From Saxibacter everestensis (GTDB taxonomy: Bacteria; Actinomycetota; Actinomycetes; Actinomycetales; Brevibacteriaceae), in contig NZ_CP090958.1 in assembly GCF_025787225.1 (NCBI RefSeq), positions 3,644,550-3,708,549 on the forward strand: DNA of 64,000 nt, read 5' to 3'. A program made the translations under genes and the position numbers. Under the pieces are notes generated by a model that was not told where the DNA came from, did no database searches, and saw only the letters and a program-made list of their open reading frames with translations. Of this stretch, positions 8,095 through 17,070 are shown in pieces (the first letter of the stretch is position 1; the number at the start of each line of letters is the position of its first letter).

Positions 8095-8226
8095 TCAGTC
8101 GCCTTCGATGACCCGCCCGGTTGTCATGGCGGTTGCCGCAATGATCAGGTCGTGCGCCGCGCGCTTTGTTCCGCTCTGATGGACATAGGCCAACAGACGT
8201 CCGTGCGCCCCGGAGCTATTCAACTC
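8095..8226 (-). pseudogene. VapC-like PIN-domain toxin remnant (C-terminal fragment)
   Basis: On the minus strand the frame ending at 8095 reads GRLLAYVHQSGTKRAAHDL then IIAATAMTTGRVIEGD before a stop. This matches the last part of PIN-domain toxins, where the DLxIAATA helix carries a catalytic acidic residue. No N-terminal PIN domain and no antitoxin gene are present, and the frame is stopped upstream. It appears to be a decayed toxin fragment. The rest of the 8043-8489 gap shows nothing else recognisable. Confidence 0.45.
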
Positions 8227-8489
8227 TGCACCCCGCCGTAAGCACCACAGATTGACCGGCTACGTCGTTGTCAGCGATTTCAAAGGTTAGGACTTTCGTC
8301 GTCCCGGCATTTATCCTGTTATCACAACGTTAGGATCCGTGGTCGGACGTTCCGGCCCGGCCAGGCTTGTGAGTGCCTGGCGATGAAGAACGGTTTGGCT
8401 TCCGGCCCACGCTATGGCCCGTGATGATCGCCAATGACCGTCGCGGACCGCAGGCATCAGGGCCGACCCAACATCAGAGGATTTCGTTA

Positions 8490-10784
8490 GTGAGCACAGG
8501 CAATCGATCGGCACGGCGCACGAGTCATCACGCCGGACCGGCGCCTCGGCGCGCCAACCCCCGCAAGCAGTTGAAGAAGGCTGCAGCCGCGCGCGGCGAG
8601 CAACGCGCAAACTGGCTGAACTACCCGCGCGCAGGCGTGCCGGGCTGGACCCGCTGGCTGCCGTCACTGCGGCTGTGGCTTTGGGGCATCTTCGGCGCCG
8701 TCGTACTGGTTGTGGCCGCGTTCTGCATCGGCTACGCGGTGACGGAAGTGCCGACGGGCAACCCGCTGGCGAAGGCCCAGACGTCCACCGTCTACTACGA
8801 CGATGGCAAGAGCGTGATCGGCAAGTTCTCTGAGCAGAACCGGGAAAGCGTAAAGATCGATGCCATCTCCGAGGAGATGCAGCAGGCGACCATTGCGGCG
8901 GAGGACCAGTCGTTCTACGAGAACCGTGGAATTTCGATTACCGGTCTCGGCCGGGCAGTGGTCGGCGTGGTCAGTGGCGAATACGCCGGTGGCGGTTCCA
9001 CAATCACCCAGCAGTACGTGAAGAACTACTACCTCAACGATGACCACACCCTGACCCGCAAGGTGAAGGAGATGTTCATCTCGTTGAAGATCGATCAGAA
9101 GCTGAGCAAGGACGAGATCCTGGCCAACTACCTGAACACGATCTACTTCGGCCGACAGAGCTACGGTATTGAAACGGCGTCACAGGTCTACTTCGACAAG
9201 CCGGCTTCGGAGCTCGACGTCTCCGAAAGCGCGCTGCTTGCCGCCATGATCCAGCGTCCCGGTGCGGCTGATCCCGCCGACGAGCCGGAGGCGTACGAAG
9301 CCCGCTTCGGCTATGTGCTCGACGGCATGCAAAAAGAGGGTTTCATCACGGCGGACGAGCGGGCCGAGGCCAAATTCCCGAAGGTGGACAAGGCCAAGAA
9401 GAGCAACCAGTTCTCAGGCCAAAAGGGCTACATGCTCGACATTGTGCTCAAGGAGCTGGTGAAGCACGGCGGGCTGTCCGAAGACGAGATTCATCGCAAC
9501 GGCTACAAGATCACCACGACGTTCAACAAGAAGGCGATGAAGGCAGCGACGGATGCCGTCAAGGAGATGCCGGACGACGTTCCGAAGAACGTGCACGTCG
9601 GAATCGCCTCGGTCGATCCCAAGGACGGCGCGCTGATTGCCATGTACGGCGGCAAGGACTACCTGAAGCAGCAGTCGAACAATGCGACGTACGACCGGGC
9701 AGAGGCAGGCTCGACGTTCAAGCCGTTCACCCTGGTGGCGGCGCTGGAGAACGGCGTGCGGTTGAACGATGTGTACAACGGAGCCAATGGCCTTCCGGTC
9801 GGTGACTGGAAGGGCGGCCTGCACAACTTCGGCAACGCGAGCTATGGCCCGATCAGCGTGCTCAAGGCGACGCAGAGCTCGGTGAACACCGTCTACGGGC
9901 AATTGAACGTTCAGGTTGGCCCGGAAAAGACCACCGATGTCGCCCGCCGGGCCGGAATTCCGGAGTCGACCGAGATCGAGAACGTCGACAGCAATGTGCT
10001 CGGCTCGGCCAGCCCGCACACCATCGATATGGCGACCGCCTATGGAACGTTCGCCGCAGAAGGCGTGCGGCACGAAACCTTCACCGTGCGCTCCGTGCAG
10101 TCCCCCGAGGGCGACGAGGTCTACAAGAAGGAAGTCGAGGGCGAGCGGAAGTTCGACAAGGCGGTGATGGCCGAGACCAGCTTCGCGCTGCGCCACGTCA
10201 TCAGTTCGGGATCCGGTGGTTACGCCCGGAACCTGGGCCGGCCGGCTGCAGGCAAGACCGGAACCTCGAACGACAACAAGTCGGCGTGGTTCACCGGTTA
10301 TACGCCTCAGCTGTCGACCGCGGTTTCGATCTACCGGAAGAAGGACGGCGGTAACGTCGACCTGGGCTCCTGGGGTGGCCGAAGCGAGATCACCGGAGGT
10401 TCGTTCCCGGTGCAGGTCTGGACCGCGTACATGCAAGACGCGCTCAAGGGCGAAAAGATCGAGCAGTTCCCCGAGCGGGGCAAGCTACCGACGGTGAAGA
10501 CCTCCGAGCGGCCGCTCCCTGCTCCGCAACCGCCAAAGCCCAAGCAGACCGCGAAGCCCAAGCCCGAGCCCGAGGCGACCAGGGAACCCACTAAGGAGCC
10601 GACGAAGGAACCTACCAAGGAGCCGACGAAGGAACCTGAGCCCGAGCCGGAACCGACCAAGGAGGATCCGGAGCCCGAGAAGAAGCCGGAGCCGCCGAAG
10701 GACGAAGATCCACCGGAGCCGCCCAAGAAGGAGCTGAATCCGAATCCTGATCGGACCGAGGTCTTTCCCGGGGGCAACAGCTAA
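8490..10784 (+). CDS. ponA: Bifunctional class A penicillin-binding protein (glycosyltransferase GT51 + transpeptidase)
   Basis: A protein of 764 residues from GTG 8490, which has AGAGG upstream; an in-frame ATG at 8373 is less likely. After a basic cytoplasmic tail there is one membrane anchor (residues about 66-90). The GT51 domain carries AAEDQSFYENRG (catalytic Glu138) and GGGSTITQQYVKNYYL. The transpeptidase domain has STFK (Ser408), the SSVN motif and KTGTSN (Lys589). It polymerises and cross-links peptidoglycan at the outer face of the membrane. The C-terminal 95 residues are a Pro/Lys/Glu tail with PTKE repeats. Its position upstream of a GT87-like gene matches mycobacterial ponA1. 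Confidence 0.95.
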   Translation: MSTGNRSARRTSHHAGPAPRRANPRKQLKKAAAARGEQRANWLNYPRAGVPGWTRWLPSLRLWLWGIFGAVVLVVAAFCIGYAVTEVPTGNPLAKAQTSTVYYDDGKSVIGKFSEQNRESVKIDAISEEMQQATIAAEDQSFYENRGISITGLGRAVVGVVSGEYAGGGSTITQQYVKNYYLNDDHTLTRKVKEMFISLKIDQKLSKDEILANYLNTIYFGRQSYGIETASQVYFDKPASELDVSESALLAAMIQRPGAADPADEPEAYEARFGYVLDGMQKEGFITADERAEAKFPKVDKAKKSNQFSGQKGYMLDIVLKELVKHGGLSEDEIHRNGYKITTTFNKKAMKAATDAVKEMPDDVPKNVHVGIASVDPKDGALIAMYGGKDYLKQQSNNATYDRAEAGSTFKPFTLVAALENGVRLNDVYNGANGLPVGDWKGGLHNFGNASYGPISVLKATQSSVNTVYGQLNVQVGPEKTTDVARRAGIPESTEIENVDSNVLGSASPHTIDMATAYGTFAAEGVRHETFTVRSVQSPEGDEVYKKEVEGERKFDKAVMAETSFALRHVISSGSGGYARNLGRPAAGKTGTSNDNKSAWFTGYTPQLSTAVSIYRKKDGGNVDLGSWGGRSEITGGSFPVQVWTAYMQDALKGEKIEQFPERGKLPTVKTSERPLPAPQPPKPKQTAKPKPEPEATREPTKEPTKEPTKEPTKEPEPEPEPTKEDPEPEKKPEPPKDEDPPEPPKKELNPNPDRTEVFPGGNS

Positions 10785-10902
10785 CCGCCTAACGTAGCCT
10801 CCGGTTTCCGGTGCTTGCGAGGTAGGTCGGCGTGGGCTCACCGCTCAGTTTCGGGTCGGTCCGACGACAGCTGACCCGACGCCGGGTCGGTAGGCTGGGA
10901 GG

Positions 10903-12240
10903 ATGCCGACCCCGCCCAGCCAACGCGATCCGATCGCGCGCTGGGCGTCTCCCGTCATCGGCGGCGTGCTGGGCAGCCGGGCGGCCAGCTACAGCAGGAC
11001 CTGGTTTCAGAGCGCGCAGATCTTCCTGCTGAGCTCGGCGGCCATGTTCGGCATCGGCCTTTTCGTGCAGGCGCCGTGTTACGGCAACGGCTGGGTTGAG
11101 GCGAAGAAGTTCACCCGGGTCTGCTCGACCCCGCTGATTGACCAGTACAAGCTCCTGGTCGCCCCGGTCAGCTCCGAGCAGGTGATCACATCGCCTGCTT
11201 CGGGCACGGCCAGTGGTGCGGCGGCCGGATTCGGTGCTCCTGGTCATGAGTTGCTGTTCCGGGCCCTGGCCACCCTGGTGCCCGATGGCAGCCTGACGGC
11301 GCAGAGCCGGTGGTTCTTCGTCATCGCGATGTTCGTCATCGCGCTGGGACTTGGATTCGCGGTGCTGGCAACCGCTCGGATTCTTGGCGATGACAGGCGC
11401 TGGCAGCTCGCCACGTTCGGGCTCAGCGCCGTTCTGCCGCTCGCCCTGCCGCAGTCCTTCACCATCGTCGCGATCGCGCTATCGCTGTGGGGGCTGATCT
11501 TCTGGCTGGGCGCGACCCGGCGCGGACGCAGCCCGATGCTTGGCGGACTATTGATCGGACTGGCAGCCCTGTTTTCACCCTTGGCGATGCTTTTCGCCTT
11601 GGCAATAGTCATCCACAGCGCGAAACAATGGTCTAAACGCGGCGGACAGGCACTAATGCTCGCTGGTTCCGCGACAGTCGTACTCGCAATTGGCTTCCTG
11701 CTGACGCCGGATCGTTTCCAGCGACTGTCCGGCATGCTGGACGACCCGGTCGGGCCGGGCTCGCTGGTCTGGACACTCATTCCGTTGCACATCTCGGCGT
11801 TGCCGAATATCGGGCTGGTACTTGCCGGAATCGGCATCGCGGCGACCCTGGTCCTGACCACGGCGCTCGCACTGGCAAGCCATCGGCAGTGGGGAATCGC
11901 GCCGATCTTGTTGCTGCTGTTCGCCGGTACGTTCCTGGTGCTTCCGTCGCTGCCGCCACAGCTGTCCTTATGGTTCGTTCCGCTGGCCTGCATCGCCGTG
12001 CGGGACTGGCGGTTGCACCTGCCGTGGATGCTCATCGAGGTCTTCTTCGTGATCTGCCTCTCGCTCTACCAGCACGGCGACGTCGTGGAGAACAAGGGCG
12101 GCCCGCTGTGGGCAGTCGCAGTGTTCATTGTGCTGAGGCTGGCGGCGATCACCGCCATCGCCGGCTTCGCGCTCAGCGAGCAGCTGTCCCGCGAGATTCG
12201 CCATCCGCGCACTCCAGCAGGATCTCGAGGCTTCGGGTAG
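10903..12240 (+). CDS. Polytopic membrane protein, GT87-like (Rv0051 type)
   Basis: A protein of 445 residues with about ten hydrophobic segments. The region GLFVQAPCYGNGW and FTRVCSTPLIDQY after the first membrane segment resembles the proteins encoded directly after ponA in actinobacteria, which are placed in or near the GT87 polyprenol-phosphate mannosyltransferase group. Those enzymes add mannose to lipid or cell-wall carriers outside the membrane. An acidic donor motif typical of GT-C enzymes is not obvious, so enzymatic activity is an inference from position and layout. The last 68 bases overlap the convergent kinase gene at 12173. No strong ribosome site is seen ahead of 10903. Confidence 0.7.
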   Translation: MPTPPSQRDPIARWASPVIGGVLGSRAASYSRTWFQSAQIFLLSSAAMFGIGLFVQAPCYGNGWVEAKKFTRVCSTPLIDQYKLLVAPVSSEQVITSPASGTASGAAAGFGAPGHELLFRALATLVPDGSLTAQSRWFFVIAMFVIALGLGFAVLATARILGDDRRWQLATFGLSAVLPLALPQSFTIVAIALSLWGLIFWLGATRRGRSPMLGGLLIGLAALFSPLAMLFALAIVIHSAKQWSKRGGQALMLAGSATVVLAIGFLLTPDRFQRLSGMLDDPVGPGSLVWTLIPLHISALPNIGLVLAGIGIAATLVLTTALALASHRQWGIAPILLLLFAGTFLVLPSLPPQLSLWFVPLACIAVRDWRLHLPWMLIEVFFVICLSLYQHGDVVENKGGPLWAVAVFIVLRLAAITAIAGFALSEQLSREIRHPRTPAGSRGFG

Positions 12241-13441
12241 TCTTCATTGCCACCTCTTCGCCGGCATCCGTGCGGCTGATTCCATCCGCCGAACCGGAGA
12301 CCAGAAGCTCCCTCGCCGCGCGCAGAACGCCCCGTGCTGCGACCTCCCGCCGGCGCTCGTCAAGCGTCTCGATGTCGGCCACTTTGGCGAAGCCAACGAT
12401 ACGGCGGATAGCCTTAGCCCCGGCGAAGACGGCGGCATCCGTGCGTACCCGGTCGAGAAACTGCCGGAGCGTATCGTGTGACCACACCCGCGGATCCACC
12501 CGATCCGGCCACAGCGAGCTGAACTCATCCTCGAAGGCGTCCATCAGGTCCACGGGCAGCTGGGTCAGCCGGGCAGCCCGGTCTGAATCGCCAAGGGCGG
12601 CTGCCCGGGCGGCGGCGATCAGCAGATTCGCCCAGAGTGCGCCAAGATCAAAGCCGGTCGGACCATAGGCACCGAATTCGCTGTCGAAAGCGCGCACGGA
12701 CGCCGGCTTGCCGTCGCAGGCGCGCACGAAGACCGATCCGGTATGCAGGTCGCCGTGCAGCAGCGATTCGGCCCGGGTCATGAACGCGAGCTTCGCCTCA
12801 CCGATCGCCCGGATGGCCAGAGTGTCTGCCCGTAATGCGGCGACGTCCGGGGCATTGCCGGGCAGCACGCTGTTGTGCGGATGCTCGATGAAGGGTTCGG
12901 TGAACACCAGATCTTCGGTGATCTGGCTGAGCTCGGGGTTTATGCCCTGAGCAATTTGTTTCTTGTGTTCCGCAGTATCCAGGCCGAAAACAGAGCTGCC
13001 GAAGGCGGTACGCGCGACGTAGCGCCCGATCTCGGTCGCGGCTTGGGGATGAATGCGACCCTCGTTCAATTCGGCCCGCCAGACGGCGTGATCCGAGAGA
13101 TCCTCAAGCGCCAGTACATAGTTGGCATGGTCGAAATGCAGCAGTGCCGGCACGTGTTCGGCGTCCAGACGCTGGTGCACCGAAAGCACCCGCGCCTCAC
13201 GCGCTGACCGCTCGCGAGTCATCTCCCAACTGGGGTCGGTGCGCACGTGCGGCAGTGACTGCTTGAGCACGAGCGAACTGCCAGCGCTATCCCGCACGAT
13301 GAACACCAGGTTCAGGTTGCCGTCACCGACCTCGTCGATTGACGTCAGTGCTTCGGGATCGATCCTGCAAGCCAGCTCGGGCACGACCCGCAAGTAGTCG
13401 GCAACCGTTTCAGTGCTGAGCTGCCTTGGTGCGCTCATCAT
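12173..13441 (-). CDS. mtnK: Methylthioribose kinase-like protein (MtnK paralogue 1)
   Basis: A protein of 422 residues, the usual MtnK length. It shows the APH/choline-kinase fold text: GDGNLNLVFIV glycine loop, VLKQSLP (ATP lysine), the family marker LEDLSDHAVWR, the catalytic loop LLHGDLHTGSVFV and RAFDSEFGAYGPTGFDLG for the metal. MtnK phosphorylates 5-methylthioribose at C1. Two ATG codons adjoin; GGAAGGAA lies just before the first, so the second (13438) may be used. It is divergent from the acireductone dioxygenase gene, and a second, diverged copy lies in the operon at 23845. Its exact substrate may differ from that of copy 2. Confidence 0.85.
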   Translation of the reverse strand: MMSAPRQLSTETVADYLRVVPELACRIDPEALTSIDEVGDGNLNLVFIVRDSAGSSLVLKQSLPHVRTDPSWEMTRERSAREARVLSVHQRLDAEHVPALLHFDHANYVLALEDLSDHAVWRAELNEGRIHPQAATEIGRYVARTAFGSSVFGLDTAEHKKQIAQGINPELSQITEDLVFTEPFIEHPHNSVLPGNAPDVAALRADTLAIRAIGEAKLAFMTRAESLLHGDLHTGSVFVRACDGKPASVRAFDSEFGAYGPTGFDLGALWANLLIAAARAAALGDSDRAARLTQLPVDLMDAFEDEFSSLWPDRVDPRVWSHDTLRQFLDRVRTDAAVFAGAKAIRRIVGFAKVADIETLDERRREVAARGVLRAARELLVSGSADGISRTDAGEEVAMKTTRSLEILLECADGESRGTAAR

Positions 13442-13654
13442 TTCCTTCCCGGTGGCTCGTGAGGCAATAGCGGCCTAACCCTAAGCCGACGAACCAGCAC
13501 GGCGTGAGTTCATGACGAATTGTTACTTCGCAAGGCCCTGAAATCCGCGTGACTTCGCGGCCAGCGCGTAAACCAACGACCAATTTCGGGCAGGAACTTC
13601 CGTAGGTGATGCACAATGAGGCAGATCCAATCCGACCTAGAGGAAGACCGCACC

Positions 13655-14227
13655 GTGACCTTGTTGACAGTTTGGCCCGACTCCGACCCGGGCACGACAG
13701 TGCTGCGCACAACCGATGCGGCCGAGATCACGGCCCACCTGGCCAGCCTCGGCGCACGTTTCTCACGCTGGGAACTCAAGGAACTGAGCGCCGACCCGAG
13801 CCAGGAGGAAGTTCTCGCTGCGTACCAAGCCGAGATCGACGCCGTTAACGCGAACGAGGGTTACACGCTCGTCGACGTGCTCAAGCTGCAGTCCGAGGGA
13901 AATCCTGAATACGAAGAGCAGGCTGCCGCGGCGCGGACCAAGTTCCTGGACGAGCACCAGCACGACGACGACGAGGATCGGTTCTTCGCCCGGGGCTCCG
14001 GCATCTTCTACCTTCGGGGCAATGGCACTGTCAGCGCGGTGTTCTGTGAGGCCGGCGACCTGATTTCCGTCCCGGCAAACACCACGCACTGGTTCGATAT
14101 GGGCACCCGGCCGGAATACATCTCGGTGCGTTTCTTCCACGAGGAAGAGGGCTGGGTAGGCCACTTCACCGGCAGCGGCATCGCGAAGAACTTTCCGACC
14201 TACGACGAAATCGCCGCGCTCCGCTAA
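13655..14227 (+). CDS. mtnD: Acireductone dioxygenase
   Basis: A cupin of 190 residues from GTG 13655, preceded by AGAGGAAG; an ATG 39 bases upstream is possible but has a poorer context. The metal ligands of the acireductone dioxygenase family are visible: His101, His103 and Glu107 in EHQHDDDEDRF and His145 in TTHWFDMG. With Fe(II) the enzyme converts acireductone and O2 to 2-keto-4-methylthiobutyrate and formate in methionine salvage; with Ni(II) it gives the off-pathway product with CO. It is separated from mtnABC by about 7 kb, but belongs to the same pathway. A 93-base repeat follows the stop. Confidence 0.92.
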   Translation: MTLLTVWPDSDPGTTVLRTTDAAEITAHLASLGARFSRWELKELSADPSQEEVLAAYQAEIDAVNANEGYTLVDVLKLQSEGNPEYEEQAAAARTKFLDEHQHDDDEDRFFARGSGIFYLRGNGTVSAVFCEAGDLISVPANTTHWFDMGTRPEYISVRFFHEEEGWVGHFTGSGIAKNFPTYDEIAALR

Positions 14228-14268
14228 CGCTGGGCGCTGGGCTGGGCCGGTCGAGCCGGGGCTTGGCT

Positions 14269-14361
14269 GACATTTGCAGGAGCCGGCGTTGAAAAGCGGG
14301 CCGAATGTGTTCGCCTGGTGAGAATATGCGGGTTACCAGCCGGTAAGCGGCTGCAAATGTC
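14269..14361. repeat. 93-base palindromic repeat, family II, copy A
   Basis: An element of exactly 93 bases bounded by GACATTTGCAG and CTGCAAATGTC. It matches copy B at 14965-15057 in length and at about 84% of positions. It sits between the convergent mtnD gene and the minus-strand membrane protein gene. The 11-base terminal inverted repeats suggest a MITE-like or REP-like element; a terminator role is also possible. Confidence 0.8.
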
Positions 14362-14383
14362 CTGTTCGGAGGTTGGTTCGCAG

Positions 14384-14860
14384 TTACTGGCGTGTAGCTC
14401 CTGCTAATGACTTCCGGTTCAGGGGACCGTGAAGCGGAGAGACCATCGCGCGGCCGATTCCGACAGCAATGGCACCCGCAGCTACCGCGGTGGCGACGAC
14501 CGCCACAATCGGAGGCGGAGCGAGCGTCATTGCGAGGACGGCCCACATCAGCCCGACGATGACGGCAGCAATCACGCCGTTGCCCAAGAGGCCACGTCCG
14601 AGCCCTAATTCGCGAAGGGCTGCCCACCTCAAACCTTCGAGGACAACCTGGCCGGTAATCGCACCATAGACCGCACCGACGATGCCGGCGAATACGATAG
14701 CGAGGACGGCGTCTGAGGTGTACAGCTTGGCCTCCGGCGCGTGGACGATCGACTGGATCGCCAAGACCCCCATGTAGGCAACACCGCCCAGCAGGCCGAT
14801 TACAGCACCGATCACTGACACTCCGGCTCGGGTGGGCCAGGACTTCAAACGAAACCTCAT
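14384..14860 (-). CDS. Small polytopic membrane protein of unknown function
   Basis: A protein of 158 residues. After a short basic start (MRFRLKSWPTRAG) there are four likely membrane segments at roughly residues 12-35, 48-72, 92-112 and 115-137, rich in Gly, Ala and Val. I recognise no family motif. It lies between two copies of the 93-base family II repeat, downstream of the DUF6480 gene on the same strand, and converges on mtnD. No ribosome site is strong; the ATG is preceded by GATAATGAATAA. It could be a real but lineage-specific protein; codon choice is GC-rich like its neighbours. Confidence 0.55.
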   Translation of the reverse strand: MRFRLKSWPTRAGVSVIGAVIGLLGGVAYMGVLAIQSIVHAPEAKLYTSDAVLAIVFAGIVGAVYGAITGQVVLEGLRWAALRELGLGRGLLGNGVIAAVIVGLMWAVLAMTLAPPPIVAVVATAVAAGAIAVGIGRAMVSPLHGPLNRKSLAGATRQ

Positions 14861-14964
14861 TTATTCATTATCTCCGCACCTCCCCGGGAGACATCTGCGG
14901 GACGGCACCTATCGGCAGCTCGTCTGGGCTGGTCGCTAACCCGGGGCTAACCCGCTGCCGGGCC

Positions 14965-15057
14965 GACATTTGCGGGAGCTGGCGGTGAAAAGCCGGACGG
15001 ATGTGTTCGTATGGTGAGATTATCCGGGTTACCGACCGGTTAGCTGCTGCAAATGTC
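14965..15057. repeat. 93-base palindromic repeat, family II, copy B
   Basis: Second copy of the 14269-14361 element, with terminal inverted repeats GACATTTGCGG and CTGCAAATGTC and an identical length of 93 bases. It lies 3' of the DUF6480 gene and 5' of the membrane protein gene. The rest of the gap 14861-15185 shows no gene. Confidence 0.8.
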
Positions 15058-15185
15058 GTTCCGGGCCTCGCCATGGCGGCCTGATGCAGGCAGCTTGCCG
15101 CAGGACACGCTGACGCTAGGACAGCTTGATGTGTTGCTGGGATCTGTGCTCGTGCCCAGGCCGGGTCAATTAGGCGGTTCGTGTG

Positions 15186-15377
15186 TCATTGGTCCGAACT
15201 CATTTGATCTTCCGCTGGGGGAGTCTCGCCCGGTGGAACGCCCCCACCGGGTTCAAGTCCGGTGATGTTGTCGTTAGCGGGGTCGGGATTCGCGGAATCT
15301 GCCTTGTCCTCTGACGGTTGTTCGGATCCCGGCTGATCAGGGTTCTGCGGGTCTTTCTCCGGATGGTAGCTGGACAT
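15186..15377 (-). CDS. DUF6480-like small protein
   Basis: A protein of 63 residues, very rich in Pro, Asp, Glu and Ser. The segment NITGLEPGGGVPPGETPPAE is the hallmark of the DUF6480 family, small actinobacterial proteins of unknown function that are probably disordered and soluble. AGGAGT precedes the ATG by 4 to 5 bases, which supports expression. It is a single gene, upstream on the same strand of the membrane protein at 14384. No function can be assigned. Confidence 0.8.
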   Translation of the reverse strand: MSSYHPEKDPQNPDQPGSEQPSEDKADSANPDPANDNITGLEPGGGVPPGETPPAEDQMSSDQ

Positions 15378-15592
15378 TGAGACTCCTGTGCACGCGGTAA
15401 GAGGGTGGCAGCAAGCGCTGCCTGGTCAGCAACCGCGTACCCCGAACAGGGGCCGCTTATGCGTCCCAGGCAGCACGAACGTCGGGCCGAGGATCGCGAG
15501 CTGGGTGTAAGAACGGGTCTGAATGTGCGCGCGTTCTTGCATCGCGTTCGCGCTCTTTCCCGCTCCCGAGCACAAAGCTCGCGTTCTTCAGT

Positions 15593-15652
15593 GCTGCGAA
15601 CCAGCTGTCAACGCGCTCAACCAACTGTCGGCGCTGCGAACCAGCTGTCGAC
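15593..15652 (+). repeat. Three tandem 20-base units
   Basis: Three consecutive 20-base units of the form GCTGCGAACCAGCTGTCRAC; the first and third differ at one or two positions and the middle one (GCGCTCAACCAACTGTCGGC) is more diverged. They end 8 bases before the acyl-CoA dehydrogenase stop codon. Just upstream (about 15510-15580) are several CGCGTTCTT and AAGAACG words that resemble the arms of repeat family I. The gap 15378-15660 holds no gene I can support. Confidence 0.7.
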
Positions 15653-15660
15653 CGAGTCTG

Positions 15661-16887
15661 CTAGCTATAGGCGCTCGGCGTCGGGTAGACGCCGGTCAGC
15701 TCGTAGATGCCGACCTCCTGCGCCTTATAGGCCACCGGGTCGTGCAATGTGATCGTCCGGGCGTTCCGCCAGAACCTGTCGAACTGCGCGCTTCGGGCCG
15801 TTGCCCGTGCTCCGGTCAGCTCGAAAGCCTTGGATGTCGCCTCCAGCACTGCGCGGGTGGACGACACCTTCGCCGCGGCAATCTCAATTGCCGCCTCACC
15901 TCGAGCGTCGTCGCTCAACTCCCAGCCCGTCTCCATCGCGGCAATCAGCCGTTCGGTTGCCCGCCAGGTCAGCGCATCCGCGGCGCGCACCTGGGAAACG
16001 AGCTCACCGTGGGTCGTCCGGATGTAGGGATCCTCGGTTGCCAGGTCCACCCCAGACGTCGCCCATGGCCGGGTCTTGGTTCGGGTGTATTCAGCGGCGG
16101 ACTCCAGGGCGCCTTCCGCGATCGCCACGTGCAGGTGGCACAGCACTGCCTGGAATAAGAGGATCGATAGCGAACCGCGCGGGCTCTGCGGGTCGCCGGT
16201 CTGCTCATTGCTGCCGAGCACGCACTCCGGAGCCACGATGGCGTTGTCGAAGATCACCGATCCGGATGCGGAAAGTCGTTGACCGATGTTGTCCCAGTCG
16301 CCCGGATGGCTGACGCCGGACCCCCTGCCGTCGATGACGATCGCCAGCTTCTCGCCGGTGTCGGCTCGGGTTCCGCTGGCGGTAATCCGGTCGGCCACCT
16401 CGGCTCCGGTGGCGAAGAATTTGCGACCGGAGACCAAAAAGTTTCGACCGTCCGGCATCAGGGTGAGCCCGGCGTCACGTGGGTTGCCGGCTCCACCCCA
16501 GAACAGCTGCCGGGCAGCTGTTTCCTGCTCGAGCGCCGCGATCGAATCGGCATTCCGATTCAGGTTGATCCGCCAGGAGTTCACGTAGTGGTAAGCGAGC
16601 GCGTGGCCTACCGATGCATCGACCCGCAAGATCGGGCGGATGGCGGTCAGCAGCTCGCGCCATCCGAGCCCGATGCCACCGCGTTCGGCAGGAATCAGGG
16701 CCGGAAGAATGCCGGCATCGCGAAACAACTCCACCTCGGCATGCGGGGCGAGTCCGGCCAGCTCGCGGGATTCGACATCCGCTGCCAGCACGGCGGCGAG
16801 CCCTGCGCACGCCGCCGTGAAGTCGGCAGGGGAGGCGGGATGTTTCGGCTGCTGAGACGGCTCTGGCGCCTGAAGATGCTTGGACAC
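15661..16887 (-). CDS. Acyl-CoA dehydrogenase-fold flavoprotein (SfnB/DszC-like)
   Basis: A protein of 408 residues from GTG 16887 (VSKHLQAPEP); an ATG at 16935 is the alternative and the ribosome site is weak for both. The sequence has the acyl-CoA dehydrogenase fold: FRDAGILPALIPAERGGIGLGW, the beta-sheet domain with FATGAEVADRI, and a C-terminal helical domain ending in RFWRNARTITLHDPV. That ending is typical of the SfnB/DszC group of FMN-dependent monooxygenases and dehydrogenases that act on organosulfur compounds, and not of fatty-acid dehydrogenases. It is divergent from the nucleoside importer, which fits a sulfur-salvage setting. The substrate is unknown. Confidence 0.75.
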   Translation of the reverse strand: MSKHLQAPEPSQQPKHPASPADFTAACAGLAAVLAADVESRELAGLAPHAEVELFRDAGILPALIPAERGGIGLGWRELLTAIRPILRVDASVGHALAYHYVNSWRINLNRNADSIAALEQETAARQLFWGGAGNPRDAGLTLMPDGRNFLVSGRKFFATGAEVADRITASGTRADTGEKLAIVIDGRGSGVSHPGDWDNIGQRLSASGSVIFDNAIVAPECVLGSNEQTGDPQSPRGSLSILLFQAVLCHLHVAIAEGALESAAEYTRTKTRPWATSGVDLATEDPYIRTTHGELVSQVRAADALTWRATERLIAAMETGWELSDDARGEAAIEIAAAKVSSTRAVLEATSKAFELTGARATARSAQFDRFWRNARTITLHDPVAYKAQEVGIYELTGVYPTPSAYS

Positions 16888-17070
16888 AGCCAAATTGTGC
16901 CTAATCCTGGGAAGAAAATGGCAATTGCGTCTCACGATAGGGACAAATGTTTCAGTATGTGACGCTGCTGAGGTTCTCCGGCTGATGGATACCAGACGAT
17001 TATTGTGCCCAAAACCTTTCTCGGAGCGCGATAACTTCGCAGTGCGCTTCTCAAGTCTCGCTGAAGGAAA

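Noticed and set aside
13442-17070. SAM or methionine-type riboswitch ahead of mtnD or the importer operon
   Set aside because: I looked at both leaders for paired conserved stems and found no recognisable SAM-box core; the leaders are short.
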